NCBI GenBank assembly: GCA_048594885.1
Contig: JBMDXB010000093.1
Location: 68,623 to 132,622 of the forward strand
Direction of reading: 5' to 3'
Origin: JBMDXB01 sp048594885
GTDB lineage: Bacteria > Acidobacteriota > Vicinamibacteria > Vicinamibacterales > 2-12-FULL-66-21
Length of the DNA stretch: 64,000 nucleotides
Shown: piece by piece, positions 1 to 7,480 of the stretch
Numbering within the stretch: position 1 is the stretch's first letter
How the letters are laid out: every line of letters starts with the position of its first letter
Translations under genes and position numbers: made by a program
Notes under the pieces: model-generated
What the model saw: only the letters and a program-made list of their open reading frames with translations
Databases searched by the model: none
What the model was told of the DNA's origin: nothing

Positions 1-255
1 GCAACGTTCAACTCGCCGAACGCCTGGCGCGGCGCCTACCTGCCAGGCCCGCTCGGACCGGATCCGTGGGGGCGCCGCTACGCGGTCAACGTGGAGTACC
101 TGGAGCGGCCGCTCGGGACACCGGCCGGTCAGGTCACCGACGTGTTCGTCGTGTCGGCGGGGCAGAACGGGCTGATCGACACCAGGTTCGATACGGACGG
201 TGCCACCGGCGGAGGAGACGACCTGATCTACGTCGTGTCTGGCGGGACGCGGTGA
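1..255 (+). CDS. GspG-like pseudopilin, C-terminal part (cut by window start)
   Basis: The open frame enters from the left edge and codes for 84 residues before a TGA stop. It carries the same C-terminal signature as the complete pilins downstream: a WRGAYL segment, PDPWGRRYAVN (the DPWG-x-RY hallmark of GspG major pseudopilins), a VVSAGQNG segment and a final GGGDDLIYVVSG. By similarity it belongs with the MSLxE-type pilins at 523 and 3075. In the family these proteins assemble into the periplasmic pseudopilus of type II secretion or type IV pilus-like machines. The N-terminal methylation segment is outside the window. It suggests that the tandem pilin series extends further left. Confidence 0.8.
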   Translation, partial: ATFNSPNAWRGAYLPGPLGPDPWGRRYAVNVEYLERPLGTPAGQVTDVFVVSAGQNGLIDTRFDTDGATGGGDDLIYVVSGGTR

Positions 256-522
256 CTCCAACTCTTGTAGGGCTGGTGCCAGACGGCGGCATCGAGATTT
301 GTAGGATTCGGCGGGTGATAAACGGAAAGTCGTTGGTTTAGTGGAGGTTAGTCAAGCGGCATCGTCGTTGCTGTGGTGCCGCGCACAGGTTCCAGTCAAA
401 CGGATTCGGAGGTGCAGGCACGGCTGCGTTTTCCCGGCGCGCCGGCCACCATCACCGGGCTCGCGTTTGACGGAGGCTCGCAGGACAAGTCGGGCGGAGA
501 CGCCCGCAATCTGGAGGACAGC

Positions 523-1257
523 ATGGAACGCAAGCGAATCAATCAACGGGGCATGTCGCTGGTGGAGGTCACTATCATCTTGATGACGCTGGCGATCCTC
601 ACCGCAGTAGCCGCACCGTCGATCAACGACTACGTGCAAGACGCGAAGGATGTCAAGGCGAAAGAGGACGTCGAGGCGATCGGCATCTCAATTATGAGAC
701 TCGTCCGAGACACTGGAAAAGGCGCGCTGGTCAAGGACGGCACACTAGGCGTGACGATGGAGAATCGTGTGGACCTCCTGATCAGCGAGGGCAACACGCC
801 GGCGGCAGGGGCCGCTGCGTTTGCCAATGCGAACCTCAACACGACTCCCATTGCCTGGAACGAGGCCAGCACGCACGCGAACGCCGACACGATGTTGAGA
901 CAGTTTGTATCCAACCTAGCGGGCTACTCGGCGCCGAGCTCCGATTCGTTCGTCCAGCCAGGTCCAGTGTCCGGAATTGGGTGGCGCGGTGCCTATCTGA
1001 GCCGAAGCATCGGGCCTGATCCGTGGGGTTATCGTTACGCTGCCAGCACTGCCTTCCTGCTGGCTGCCAATGACGCTGCGACCACCGGATCCGACGGCTA
1101 TCGCGGGTGGACGAAAGACGTAGTTGTTGTCTCTGCTGGACGAGACGGAATCATCGCGTTGCCGTTCGGCGGCACGGGATCGGGCGGAGACGCGGGCACT
1201 CTTGCGTCGAGTACATCCGACGATATCTTCTATGTAGTGTCAGGCAACAGTCGCTGA
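523..1257 (+). CDS. GspG-like pseudopilin (MSLVE type)
   Basis: The gene codes for 244 residues. I chose the ATG at 523 because GGAGG lies 6-10 nt upstream and because it leaves a short basic leader ending in NQRG, followed by MSLVEVTIILMTLAIL. This is a prepilin peptidase site, with Glu at mature position 5 and then a hydrophobic helix. The open frame continues further upstream, but that part is not pilin-like. The C-terminal domain has the GWRGAYL, GPDPWGYRY and VVVSAGRDG motifs of GspG-type pseudopilins. It is expected to sit in the inner membrane and be built into a pseudopilus. It is followed by a hairpin and then a FTLIE-type pilin, and the same pair recurs at 3075-4502. Confidence 0.85.
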   Translation: MERKRINQRGMSLVEVTIILMTLAILTAVAAPSINDYVQDAKDVKAKEDVEAIGISIMRLVRDTGKGALVKDGTLGVTMENRVDLLISEGNTPAAGAAAFANANLNTTPIAWNEASTHANADTMLRQFVSNLAGYSAPSSDSFVQPGPVSGIGWRGAYLSRSIGPDPWGYRYAASTAFLLAANDAATTGSDGYRGWTKDVVVVSAGRDGIIALPFGGTGSGGDAGTLASSTSDDIFYVVSGNSR

Positions 1258-1290
1258 CGCTCACAACATCCATGCTGTTTCTCGCGGCTC

Positions 1291-1320
1291 CCTCTCGAGC
1301 GCTCCCCGGCGCTCGAGAGG
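1291..1320 (+). terminator. Perfect 12-bp hairpin between two pilin genes
   Basis: CCTCTCGAGCGC and GCGCTCGAGAGG form a perfect 12-bp stem around a 6-nt loop, 34 nt after the stop of the upstream pilin. No T-run follows, so it is either a Rho-independent-like pause or an mRNA-stabilising structure that uncouples the levels of the two pilins. Confidence 0.4.
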
Positions 1321-1379
1321 CGCCCGCCGCGTCGAAGACTCTTGAGATCAACGCACGTTCCGCTGTGAGGGAGATTGCG

Positions 1380-2027
1380 ATGCGCAGCCCACGTGGCCGC
1401 ACCGCCGCCAAAGGCGATTACGGGTTCACGCTCATCGAGCTGACGGTCGTGCTCGCGGTGATCGTGACGCTCGCGCTGATCCTGACGCCCGCGGTCACGA
1501 ACTATCTGAACGACTCGCGCGTCGCGCGGACGCGCAGCGACGTGCAGACGATCGCGTCGGCCATCCTGCAGTTCAACCGCGACACCGGTTTCTTCCCGCA
1601 ATGGTCCGGGGCCGGCACGGCCGGCGGACCTGGCACGCAGGCGAACAAGGTCGACCTCCTCGTGTCATCCGGCAACATCCCTCCCTCGGCGCAGACAACG
1701 GTCTGGGTGACCGGAACGACGGATCTGCTGTCGGATCAACTGCTATCCAACGCGCCGGGCTACACGATGAAGGGCGTGGCCGCGCAGTTCGGCTGGAGCG
1801 GACCATACCTGAACTCGGCGATGCTCGCCGACGCGTGGGGGAACCGCTACATGGTCAACGTTGGTCTGCTCGAGAGCACGGCCGGACCGGTGACCGCGAC
1901 CGGTGCCGTCAAGAACGCCGTGTGGGTCGTGTGCGCCGGCGCCAACGGCGCGATCGAGACGACCTACGCGCAGCCGGTCACGACGGCGGTCACGGGCGGC
2001 GACGACATCGCGGTGCGCGTGCAATAA
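1380..2027 (+). CDS. GspG-like pseudopilin (FTLIE type)
   Basis: The gene codes for 215 residues. The ATG at 1380 follows a GAGGGAG ribosome site and gives a basic leader (MRSPRGRTAAKGDYG) ending at a classical G/FTLIE prepilin peptidase site, then a long hydrophobic helix. The frame stays open further upstream without pilin character. The body has DTGFFPQW, FGWSGPYLNS and DAWGNRYMVN, where DAWGNRY replaces the usual DPWGNPY calcium-site motif of GspG. It is closely similar to the protein at 3879, so the two pilin pairs appear to be a tandem duplication. It probably contributes a pseudopilus subunit to the machine encoded from 4744. Confidence 0.87.
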   Translation: MRSPRGRTAAKGDYGFTLIELTVVLAVIVTLALILTPAVTNYLNDSRVARTRSDVQTIASAILQFNRDTGFFPQWSGAGTAGGPGTQANKVDLLVSSGNIPPSAQTTVWVTGTTDLLSDQLLSNAPGYTMKGVAAQFGWSGPYLNSAMLADAWGNRYMVNVGLLESTAGPVTATGAVKNAVWVVCAGANGAIETTYAQPVTTAVTGGDDIAVRVQ

Positions 2028-2205
2028 GGCAAAGGCCAAAGCGCCAAAGGCCAAGGGCCAACCTGAAGGAACTTCCAAAGGCCAAACGGCCAAAGGCCAA
2101 ACGGCCAAAGGCCAAACGGCCAAAGACCAAACGGCCAAAGACCAAACGGCCAAAGACCAAACGGCCAAAGACCAAACGGCCAAAGACCAAACCGACCGCG
2201 TGGTG
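2028..2205 (+). repeat. GGCCAAA-type heptamer tandem tract
   Basis: Immediately after the pilin stop, the sequence is made of degenerate GGCCAAA/CGGCCAAA units, which become a regular 15-bp period of CGGCCAAAGACCAAA near 2120-2195. Because the period is divisible by three, all frames stay open and encode low-complexity Lys/Pro-rich or Trp/Pro-rich peptides, which I do not regard as real. Related tracts lie at 16425, 17400, 21592 and 25021. Confidence 0.85.
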
Positions 2206-2233
2206 ACATAGAATCTCTCCACGCAATTCAGCC

Positions 2234-2977
2234 ATGATGGATTCCGGACGGCGGGTCTCGCCCCGCCTGACACGAGCGGTACGTGTTCCGACGCCAGGTG
2301 TTCGCGCGCGCGTGAACGCCGCGACCGGCGACCTGCTGAACGTGAGCGCGACCGGCGCGCTCGTACGCCTGCCGCGTGAGCTACCCGTCGGCAGCAGCTG
2401 GCCCGTGATTCTCGATCTCGACGCGCGCCGCATCGATCTGTCCGGGCGCGTCGTGCGCTGCGAGCGGCTGACGATCGCGCTCCCCGGCGGCGGCGTGCTC
2501 GAGCGGCCCGCCTACGTCACCGCCGTGATGTTCACGCACGCGTCAGCGTCGGCAGTGCAGGGTGTCGCGCAGTTGTGCGGCGGCGCCATCGCCATCGAGG
2601 AATTGCCCTTCCGCGTCCTCGTCGTCAGCGACGACAAGCGCATCAACGCGGACGTCGGCGGGTCGCTTGCCGGCGCCGGCTACCAGGCCCGTCTCGTCAC
2701 CGACGCGCGCGAGGCGCTCGCGGCCGCCCAGCAATGCCACGCGGACGCGGCCATCGTCAATCTGCGCCTCAATCGCGAGCCCTCGATGTGGTGGGTTCTG
2801 GAGGTACTCGAATCCGACCCCGCGACGGCCGGAATCCCGCTCGTGGCTCTCGCTGAACCGGCATCGCTCAAGCCGGATCGCCGCCAGTACCTCGTCGAGC
2901 GCAGAGTGCGCCTTCTGCCACTTCCCGTCAGCACTGACGATCTACTCGCGCTCCTCGCCCGGACGCTCCGCCGCTGA
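2234..2977 (+). CDS. PilZ-like domain fused to a degenerate response-regulator receiver
   Basis: The gene codes for 247 residues. Residues about 5-105 look like a PilZ-type beta-barrel: an early basic RRVSPRLTRAVRV, then a NVSATGALVRLP segment matching the D/NxSxxG half of the c-di-GMP motif. From about residue 125 there is a receiver-like fold (FRVLVVSDDKRI) in which the phospho-acceptor Asp is Asn (AIVNLRL) and the conserved Lys of the K-P motif is Leu (LLPLPVS). It is therefore probably not phosphorylated. It sits between two pilin pairs, which suggests control of the pilus/secretion machine, as PilZ proteins do in other T4P systems. No strong ribosome site is visible, and ATG 2237 is an alternative start. 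Confidence 0.65.
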   Translation: MMDSGRRVSPRLTRAVRVPTPGVRARVNAATGDLLNVSATGALVRLPRELPVGSSWPVILDLDARRIDLSGRVVRCERLTIALPGGGVLERPAYVTAVMFTHASASAVQGVAQLCGGAIAIEELPFRVLVVSDDKRINADVGGSLAGAGYQARLVTDAREALAAAQQCHADAAIVNLRLNREPSMWWVLEVLESDPATAGIPLVALAEPASLKPDRRQYLVERRVRLLPLPVSTDDLLALLARTLRR

Positions 2978-3074
2978 CGTTTCTCGTCCGGTCGATCAAT
3001 TCCGTCATTGCGATTCGGCTTGTCTAAGCTCAGCAGAATTCATAGACTGCACCTGCCACTCCAGAGAGGCTCCA

Positions 3075-3821
3075 ATGACGTTCTCTGCTCGACGCCAGGC
3101 AGGCATGTCGCTGATCGAGGCGACGATCATCCTGATGATTCTTGCGTTGCTGACCGCCGTCGCGGCGCCGGCGCTGAGCGACTACGTCAGCGAAGCCAAG
3201 CACACGAAGGCGAAGGAAGACATCGAGGCGATCGGCGGCGCGATCAAACGCCTCACGCGCGATGTCGGACCGTGTCTCAAGTTCACCCCGGCGACCGCCT
3301 GCACGATGGAGAATCGTGTCGAGATCCTCCACAGCCAGGGCTCCGAGATCCCACAGGCCGATATCGCCACCACCGCCACGGATTTCTCGAGCGCGAGCAA
3401 CATCACCAGCGCGCTCAACTGGAACAACGACGACACCGCGAACGTGGGCGACTCGATGGCGGATCAGCTCTCCGACAACGTGCCGAACTACGACACGCCA
3501 GCCGAATCATCGCCGACCGGCTACACGCTGTCGGGGCCGCGATCGGGACTCGGGTGGCGCGGCGCGTACATTCCTGGCGAGGTCGGGCCCGATCCCTGGG
3601 GCAAACGCTATCTCGCGAATGTGCTGTTCCTCGCCGTCGCCTCCGACGCGTCGGACAACTCCAACGAAGGCGGACGGACCGGAGGATGGTCGCGCGATGT
3701 CATCGTCATCTCCGCCGGCCCCAACGTGAAGTTCGACACGCCGTTCGGCGGCAGCACGAATTACGGCGCCGGCAAGCTCGGCGACGATCTGATCTACACG
3801 GTCTCAGGAGATACGAGATAA
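3075..3821 (+). CDS. GspG-like pseudopilin (MSLIE type), second copy
   Basis: The gene codes for 248 residues and starts at ATG 3075 with GAGAGG just upstream. The leader MTFSARRQAG is followed by MSLIEATIILMILALL, a prepilin site with Glu5 and a hydrophobic stretch. The mature protein aligns well with the product of 523: DYVSEAKHTKAKEDIEAIG, GWRGAYIPG, GPDPWGKRYLAN and VIVISAGPN. It is expected to be an inner-membrane anchored pseudopilus subunit. Two distinct MSLxE/FTLIE pairs suggest functional divergence, for example different minor or major subunits, rather than simple dosage. Confidence 0.85.
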   Translation: MTFSARRQAGMSLIEATIILMILALLTAVAAPALSDYVSEAKHTKAKEDIEAIGGAIKRLTRDVGPCLKFTPATACTMENRVEILHSQGSEIPQADIATTATDFSSASNITSALNWNNDDTANVGDSMADQLSDNVPNYDTPAESSPTGYTLSGPRSGLGWRGAYIPGEVGPDPWGKRYLANVLFLAVASDASDNSNEGGRTGGWSRDVIVISAGPNVKFDTPFGGSTNYGAGKLGDDLIYTVSGDTR

Positions 3822-3862
3822 CTGCCAACTGCCAACTGCCTACTGCCTACTGCCTACTGTCT
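3822..3862 (+). repeat. CTGCCAA/CTGCCTA heptamer tract
   Basis: About six consecutive 7-bp units (CTGCCAA, CTGCCAA, CTGCCTA three times, CTGTCTG) fill the gap between two pilin genes. The period is the same as in the GGCCAAA family but the sequence differs. A short piece, ACTGCCAACTGCC, recurs near 62248. Confidence 0.8.
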
Positions 3863-3878
3863 GTGAAATAATCAGCGC

Positions 3879-4502
3879 GTGCGCTCTCGTCGATCGTCAG
3901 GGTTCACGCTGATCGAACTCACGGTCGTGCTCGCCGTCATCGTCACGCTCGCGCTCGTGCTGACGCCGGCGATCGGTAACTACTTGAGCGATGCGCGCGT
4001 CTCACGCACGCGCAGCGACACGCAGACGATCGCCTCCGCCATCGTGCAGTTCTATCGCGACACCGGCTTTTTTCCGCAGTGGTCGCAATCGCAGAGCGGC
4101 GGACCCGGATCGGCAGCGAACAAGGTCGATCTCCTGGTCGGTCGGGGAACGACTCCTTCCACGCAGCAGCCGGGCCCTTGGACCACGGGCACGACGGCGA
4201 GCCTGACCGACCTGTTGATCGTCAACACGCCCGGCTTCACGATGCGCACCGCCGGCGCGCAGTTCGGATGGAGCGGACCGTACCTGAACTCCGCCATCGA
4301 AGCGGATCCCTGGGGCAACCGCTACGCGGTCAACGTGGGTCTGCTCGACCCGAGCGCCACGGTCGTCACGGTGGCGGGCACTGTCAAGAACGCGGTCTGG
4401 GTACTCTCCGCCGGGGCGGACGCCACGATTGCGACACTCTATTCCCAACCCACGACCACGGCCGCTTTGAGCGGCGACGACATCGGCCAGAAGCTGCAGT
4501 GA
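3879..4502 (+). CDS. GspG-like pseudopilin (FTLIE type), second copy
   Basis: The gene codes for 207 residues. A GTG at 3879 gives the short leader MRSRRSSG before FTLIELTVVLAVIVTLAL, a textbook N-methylation site. The body repeats the landmarks of the 1380 protein almost word for word: RDTGFFPQW, QFGWSGPYLNS, DPWGNRYAVN and GDDI near the C-terminus. Its DPWGNRY is closer to the GspG consensus than the DAWGNRY of the first copy. No clear Shine-Dalgarno sequence precedes the GTG. The heptamer tract lies just upstream and may have displaced one, or the gene may be translationally coupled. Confidence 0.85.
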   Translation: MRSRRSSGFTLIELTVVLAVIVTLALVLTPAIGNYLSDARVSRTRSDTQTIASAIVQFYRDTGFFPQWSQSQSGGPGSAANKVDLLVGRGTTPSTQQPGPWTTGTTASLTDLLIVNTPGFTMRTAGAQFGWSGPYLNSAIEADPWGNRYAVNVGLLDPSATVVTVAGTVKNAVWVLSAGADATIATLYSQPTTTAALSGDDIGQKLQ

Positions 4503-4620
4503 CGGTGCGGAGCCGAGCGTACCGTCGGCCAGACAATTCTGGGACGCTGGAACACACTCCAGAGGTATTCACACTGTAACTTTCACTCCTGCAATTGCTT
4601 ACGGCCGACTACATCTAATG

Positions 4621-4649
4621 TTGCCCTCCGGCGGCGGGTAGCCTATACT
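4621..4649 (+). promoter_or_regulatory. Putative sigma70-type promoter of the pilM/N operon
   Basis: TTGCCC at 4621-4626 and TATACT at 4644-4649 are separated by 17 bp and lie about 95 nt before the first operon start. The following leader contains an imperfect GATCCG...CGGATC inverted repeat at about 4685-4718. No convincing -24/-12 sigma54 site was seen despite the NtrC-type regulator downstream. Confidence 0.35.
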
Positions 4650-4743
4650 CTGCAATCTCTAATCAGGAATAAATACACCAGCTAGATCCGCAGCAGGCGC
4701 TGCCTGCAGCCGGATCCGCTTGTGCGGTGCGAGGCTCCCCACG

Positions 4744-6309
4744 ATGCCGACACGGGTGGCGATCGAAGTGTGTGCGGACAGGTGTCACCTCATCGACGCC
4801 GAAGTGCGCCAGCACTCATCGCCACACACGCCGATTGCGCCGACTCGCGTGCGTGCGTTCGACACGTTCGAGTGGACGCACGGCGATTACGGAACGCTCA
4901 GAGCAGGCCTGCGGCGGGCGCGGACGCGAGGAAAACTGGCGCGGCGCGCCTGGGTCACGGTCTGGGGCCTTCCCACCGCGTATCGCTTCCTCCAGCTGCC
5001 GCCCGCCGATCCGGCGCACCTCGAGGCGCTCGCCCGACGCGACGCGGCTGACGACCTGTTGCGGCTTGGATGCGAGCCGAGCCAGGTCGCGACCGGCATC
5101 ATGCTGGGTGAGGCGATCCAGGCCGACGGCAAGCCGCGACGTTCGCTCTCGTTCGTGGCTGTGTCGACGGCGGATCTCGCCGCCCAACTGGAGGCGATTA
5201 CCGCAGCCGGTTTCTCCGTCGAGGGCGTGACGGTGCCGGCGGTGGCGCTCGCCTCGATGGCCCGACTGCTTCGCGCGCCGGACGCCGCGGTCGCGTATCT
5301 CGCGCTCGGCGCCGAGGCCAGCTCCCTTGCGATCGTCAGAAACGGCTTGCTGCTCTTCGCGCGCGAGATCGCATGGGGATATCAGGGTCACGCGCGCGTG
5401 CCGGATCGCGATGCGCTCGTCGAGCGCCTGGCGTCGGAGCTGCGCCGCTCGTTCCTTTACTTCAAGCAGACCTTCCGCGAGGCCGTCGATCGCGTTGTCA
5501 CGTGCGGCGACTATCCGCACCTGCGCATTCTCACGGCGCCGTTGTCAACCGCGCTCGCCGTGCCGGCGGAGACGCTCGACTCGACGGACGGCATCGACAT
5601 CGAAGCACTGCCGGAGCCGGCCGATCGGTTCCGGGCAAACGTGGCCGCGCTGCGGTTGGCCTGGGCGACAGCGGCTGACGGTGGGCAATCAGTGAACCTG
5701 CTGCCACCGCACATACGCGCGCGCCGGGCCAGGCGTCGGATGATTGCGATGTCGGCCGCGGCGGGTGCCGCGGCGGCGGCGATCGCGGCGGCGGCGTACT
5801 GGCCGATCGATCGCGTCGCTCGCGGCCGTGAAGCCACGGTCGAGCAGCTCCGGCGCGACATCGCGCGAATGGAACCGGCGGCCAGAGCGGTCGACGCCAC
5901 CCGACACGCGGCCACCGTGGAGCACGGCAAGCGCGCGGCGCTCGAAGCGCTCGACGCGCATGGACCTCGGCTCGCGCGCGCACTCGAAGCGGTCGCCGCG
6001 GCGACGGCTGAGGGCGTCACGCTGAGCGAGTTGTCGGTCAAGGCGGACGGCGGTTCGTGGCGGATGACACTTGCCGGCGTCGCCGTCGCGGATGAACCGG
6101 CTGCAAGCCAGGCCGCCGTCAACGCGCTGCTGCGTCAGCTTGGCACCTCCGCGTACCTGGGCACGCCAATCGCGCCCCCATCACTCCGCATCGTCGCCGG
6201 CTCGCGCGGGCAAGGGCCGCAGCAGCCGACGGGCTCCAACGAACGGCCGGCGATTCCCGCGGGTAAAAGCGGCGTGCAGTTCTCGGTCGAACTGCCGGTC
6301 CCGCGATGA
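4744..6309 (+). CDS. Fused PilM/PilN-like (GspL-like) assembly protein
   Basis: The gene codes for 521 residues from ATG 4744, and an in-frame TTG at 4720 is less likely. The first about 320 residues are soluble and resemble the PilM/GspL actin-like cytoplasmic domain, for example AYLALGAEASSLAIV and the ELRRSFLYFKQ helix. A SVNLLPP motif typical of PilN starts then follows, with basic residues, one Ala-rich membrane helix (about 340-362), a coiled-coil stretch and a periplasmic ferredoxin-like domain. Separate PilM and PilN proteins are thus joined in one chain, as in GspL. It should link the cytoplasmic ATPase to the inner-membrane platform. Its stop overlaps the next start by 4 nt. Confidence 0.75.
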   Translation: MPTRVAIEVCADRCHLIDAEVRQHSSPHTPIAPTRVRAFDTFEWTHGDYGTLRAGLRRARTRGKLARRAWVTVWGLPTAYRFLQLPPADPAHLEALARRDAADDLLRLGCEPSQVATGIMLGEAIQADGKPRRSLSFVAVSTADLAAQLEAITAAGFSVEGVTVPAVALASMARLLRAPDAAVAYLALGAEASSLAIVRNGLLLFAREIAWGYQGHARVPDRDALVERLASELRRSFLYFKQTFREAVDRVVTCGDYPHLRILTAPLSTALAVPAETLDSTDGIDIEALPEPADRFRANVAALRLAWATAADGGQSVNLLPPHIRARRARRRMIAMSAAAGAAAAAIAAAAYWPIDRVARGREATVEQLRRDIARMEPAARAVDATRHAATVEHGKRAALEALDAHGPRLARALEAVAAATAEGVTLSELSVKADGGSWRMTLAGVAVADEPAASQAAVNALLRQLGTSAYLGTPIAPPSLRIVAGSRGQGPQQPTGSNERPAIPAGKSGVQFSVELPVPR

Positions 6310-6989
6310 AGCTGCCGAAGATCGATGCCGATCGGGTCCGGCGGCTCGCGCCGCTCGCCGCGCCGGTGGCAGTGCTGGCGGTGGCCTGGCTGCTCATACT
6401 CGAACCGCGTGCGGCCGAGTCGCGGCGGGCGGAAGCAGAAATCGCGAGCCTGCAACCCCGGCTCACGCGGCTGATGTCGTTCGCCGGACGGTCGGTGCCG
6501 CAGGCCGCGGCTGTACCGGCGGTCGACGTGGCCCGCCGGTTGCCGGAGTCCGATCCGATGCCCGACGTCCTCGAGCGCCTCGCCCGGCTCGCGCTCGCGG
6601 GCAGCGAGCACGGCGCCATCGCGAATCTCCTCATCGAGACAGGCGAGCAAGTGGATGCCTCCGCAGGCGCCACCGCACCGCGCGTGGCCGCGTCGAGTCA
6701 GCCGGATCCGCGCCTGGCGCTGTTGGAAGTGCCGTTCGCGTACACGCCGGTGACGGTTTCCTTCGAATCGGCCTACGCGCGCCTCGGACAGTATCTCTGG
6801 GAGCTGCGCGACCTGCCGGCGTTGATCGAGATCCAGTCGCTGGACGTGCGGCCGGCTGGCGCAGAGACGGACCTGGTCCGCGTCGCGATGGTGCTCTTCA
6901 CCTACCGTCGCGCGACAACGGCGGCCCCCTCCGCCCAACAGAGCTCGCGCACAGTATCGAGCGCGGGGCAGAGTGGAGGCGGCGAATGA
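6306..6989 (+). CDS. PilO/GspM-like inner-membrane protein
   Basis: The gene codes for 227 residues. A short basic cytoplasmic tail is followed by one membrane helix (LAPLAAPVAVLAVAWLLIL), a coiled-coil region rich in Arg/Glu, and a C-terminal domain with YTPVTVSFESAYARLGQYLWEL. This segment matches the pattern of PilO, in which a ferredoxin-like fold pairs with PilN. Position between PilM/N and PilP-like genes with ATGA overlaps on both sides supports the assignment. PilO and PilN form the periplasmic alignment ring of T4P and T2SS machines. Sequence conservation in this family is low, so the call rests on topology and context. Confidence 0.7.
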   Translation: MKLPKIDADRVRRLAPLAAPVAVLAVAWLLILEPRAAESRRAEAEIASLQPRLTRLMSFAGRSVPQAAAVPAVDVARRLPESDPMPDVLERLARLALAGSEHGAIANLLIETGEQVDASAGATAPRVAASSQPDPRLALLEVPFAYTPVTVSFESAYARLGQYLWELRDLPALIEIQSLDVRPAGAETDLVRVAMVLFTYRRATTAAPSAQQSSRTVSSAGQSGGGE

Positions 6990-7480
6990 AAATGGGCCGC
7001 CACCACCTGATCGCCTCGCTGCTGCTGCTCGGCGCCAGCATCGTCTGGAATATCTGGGCGTACAGCAAGCCGCGCAACCGGGCCGTCGTCGCCGGCGACA
7101 TGAATCAGGCCGCGGCTCAGCGGGGTGCGCCGGCAGCGACCGTGGCGGTCGATCCTGCCGCGATCCCGACGCCGCCGGCTGTCAACCTGGCGGAGGCGCC
7201 ACGCTGGACACGCAGTCCGTTCACGGCTATCGAGGCGCGACCGGCAGTCTCGCCGCAGACGGAACCGCCGTCCGTTGATCCAATCGTGGGCTCGATCCTC
7301 ATTGCTCCCGACAGGCGCGGCGCCATCGTCAACGGCCGCGTGGTCAGGATTGGCGACCAGGTGGGCACGGCCGTGATCGTGGAGATCCATCGCGACGCCG
7401 TGGTCTTCCGCCTGCCGACCGGCGAGCTGCGCCGCGTCCGGCTTCAGGCGCCGCGGCCGCCGCGGGAGGAATCCCGATGA
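6986..7480 (+). CDS. PilP/GspC-like protein
   Basis: The gene codes for 164 residues. The start is ATG 6986 with GGAGGCGGCG upstream, overlapping the pilO-like stop. It has one N-terminal membrane helix (HHLIASLLLLGASIVWNIWAY), a Pro/Ala-rich linker, and then a C-terminal beta-rich module: GSILIAPDRRGAIVNGRVVRIGDQVG...VVEIHRDAVVFRLPTGE. This is the homology-region fold of GspC/PilP, which contacts the secretin in the periplasm. The secretin gene itself is not in the window. Unlike PilP lipoproteins there is no lipobox, so the topology is closer to GspC. Confidence 0.7.
   Translation: MKMGRHHLIASLLLLGASIVWNIWAYSKPRNRAVVAGDMNQAAAQRGAPAATVAVDPAAIPTPPAVNLAEAPRWTRSPFTAIEARPAVSPQTEPPSVDPIVGSILIAPDRRGAIVNGRVVRIGDQVGTAVIVEIHRDAVVFRLPTGELRRVRLQAPRPPREESR

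Noticed and set aside
2028..2205. CRISPR-like regular repeat array
   Set aside because: Units are 7-15 bp with no unique spacers, and no cas genes are in the window.
1601..2273. Long ORFs on both strands through the GGCCAAA tract, encoding Lys/Pro- or Trp/Pro-repeat proteins
   Set aside because: The 15-bp period keeps all frames open. The peptides are pure repeat sequence without start signals and overlap a real pilin gene.
3008..3871. Arg-rich alternative-frame ORF across the second MSLIE pilin
   Set aside because: It is a GC-rich shadow of the real pilin frame with arginine-biased composition.
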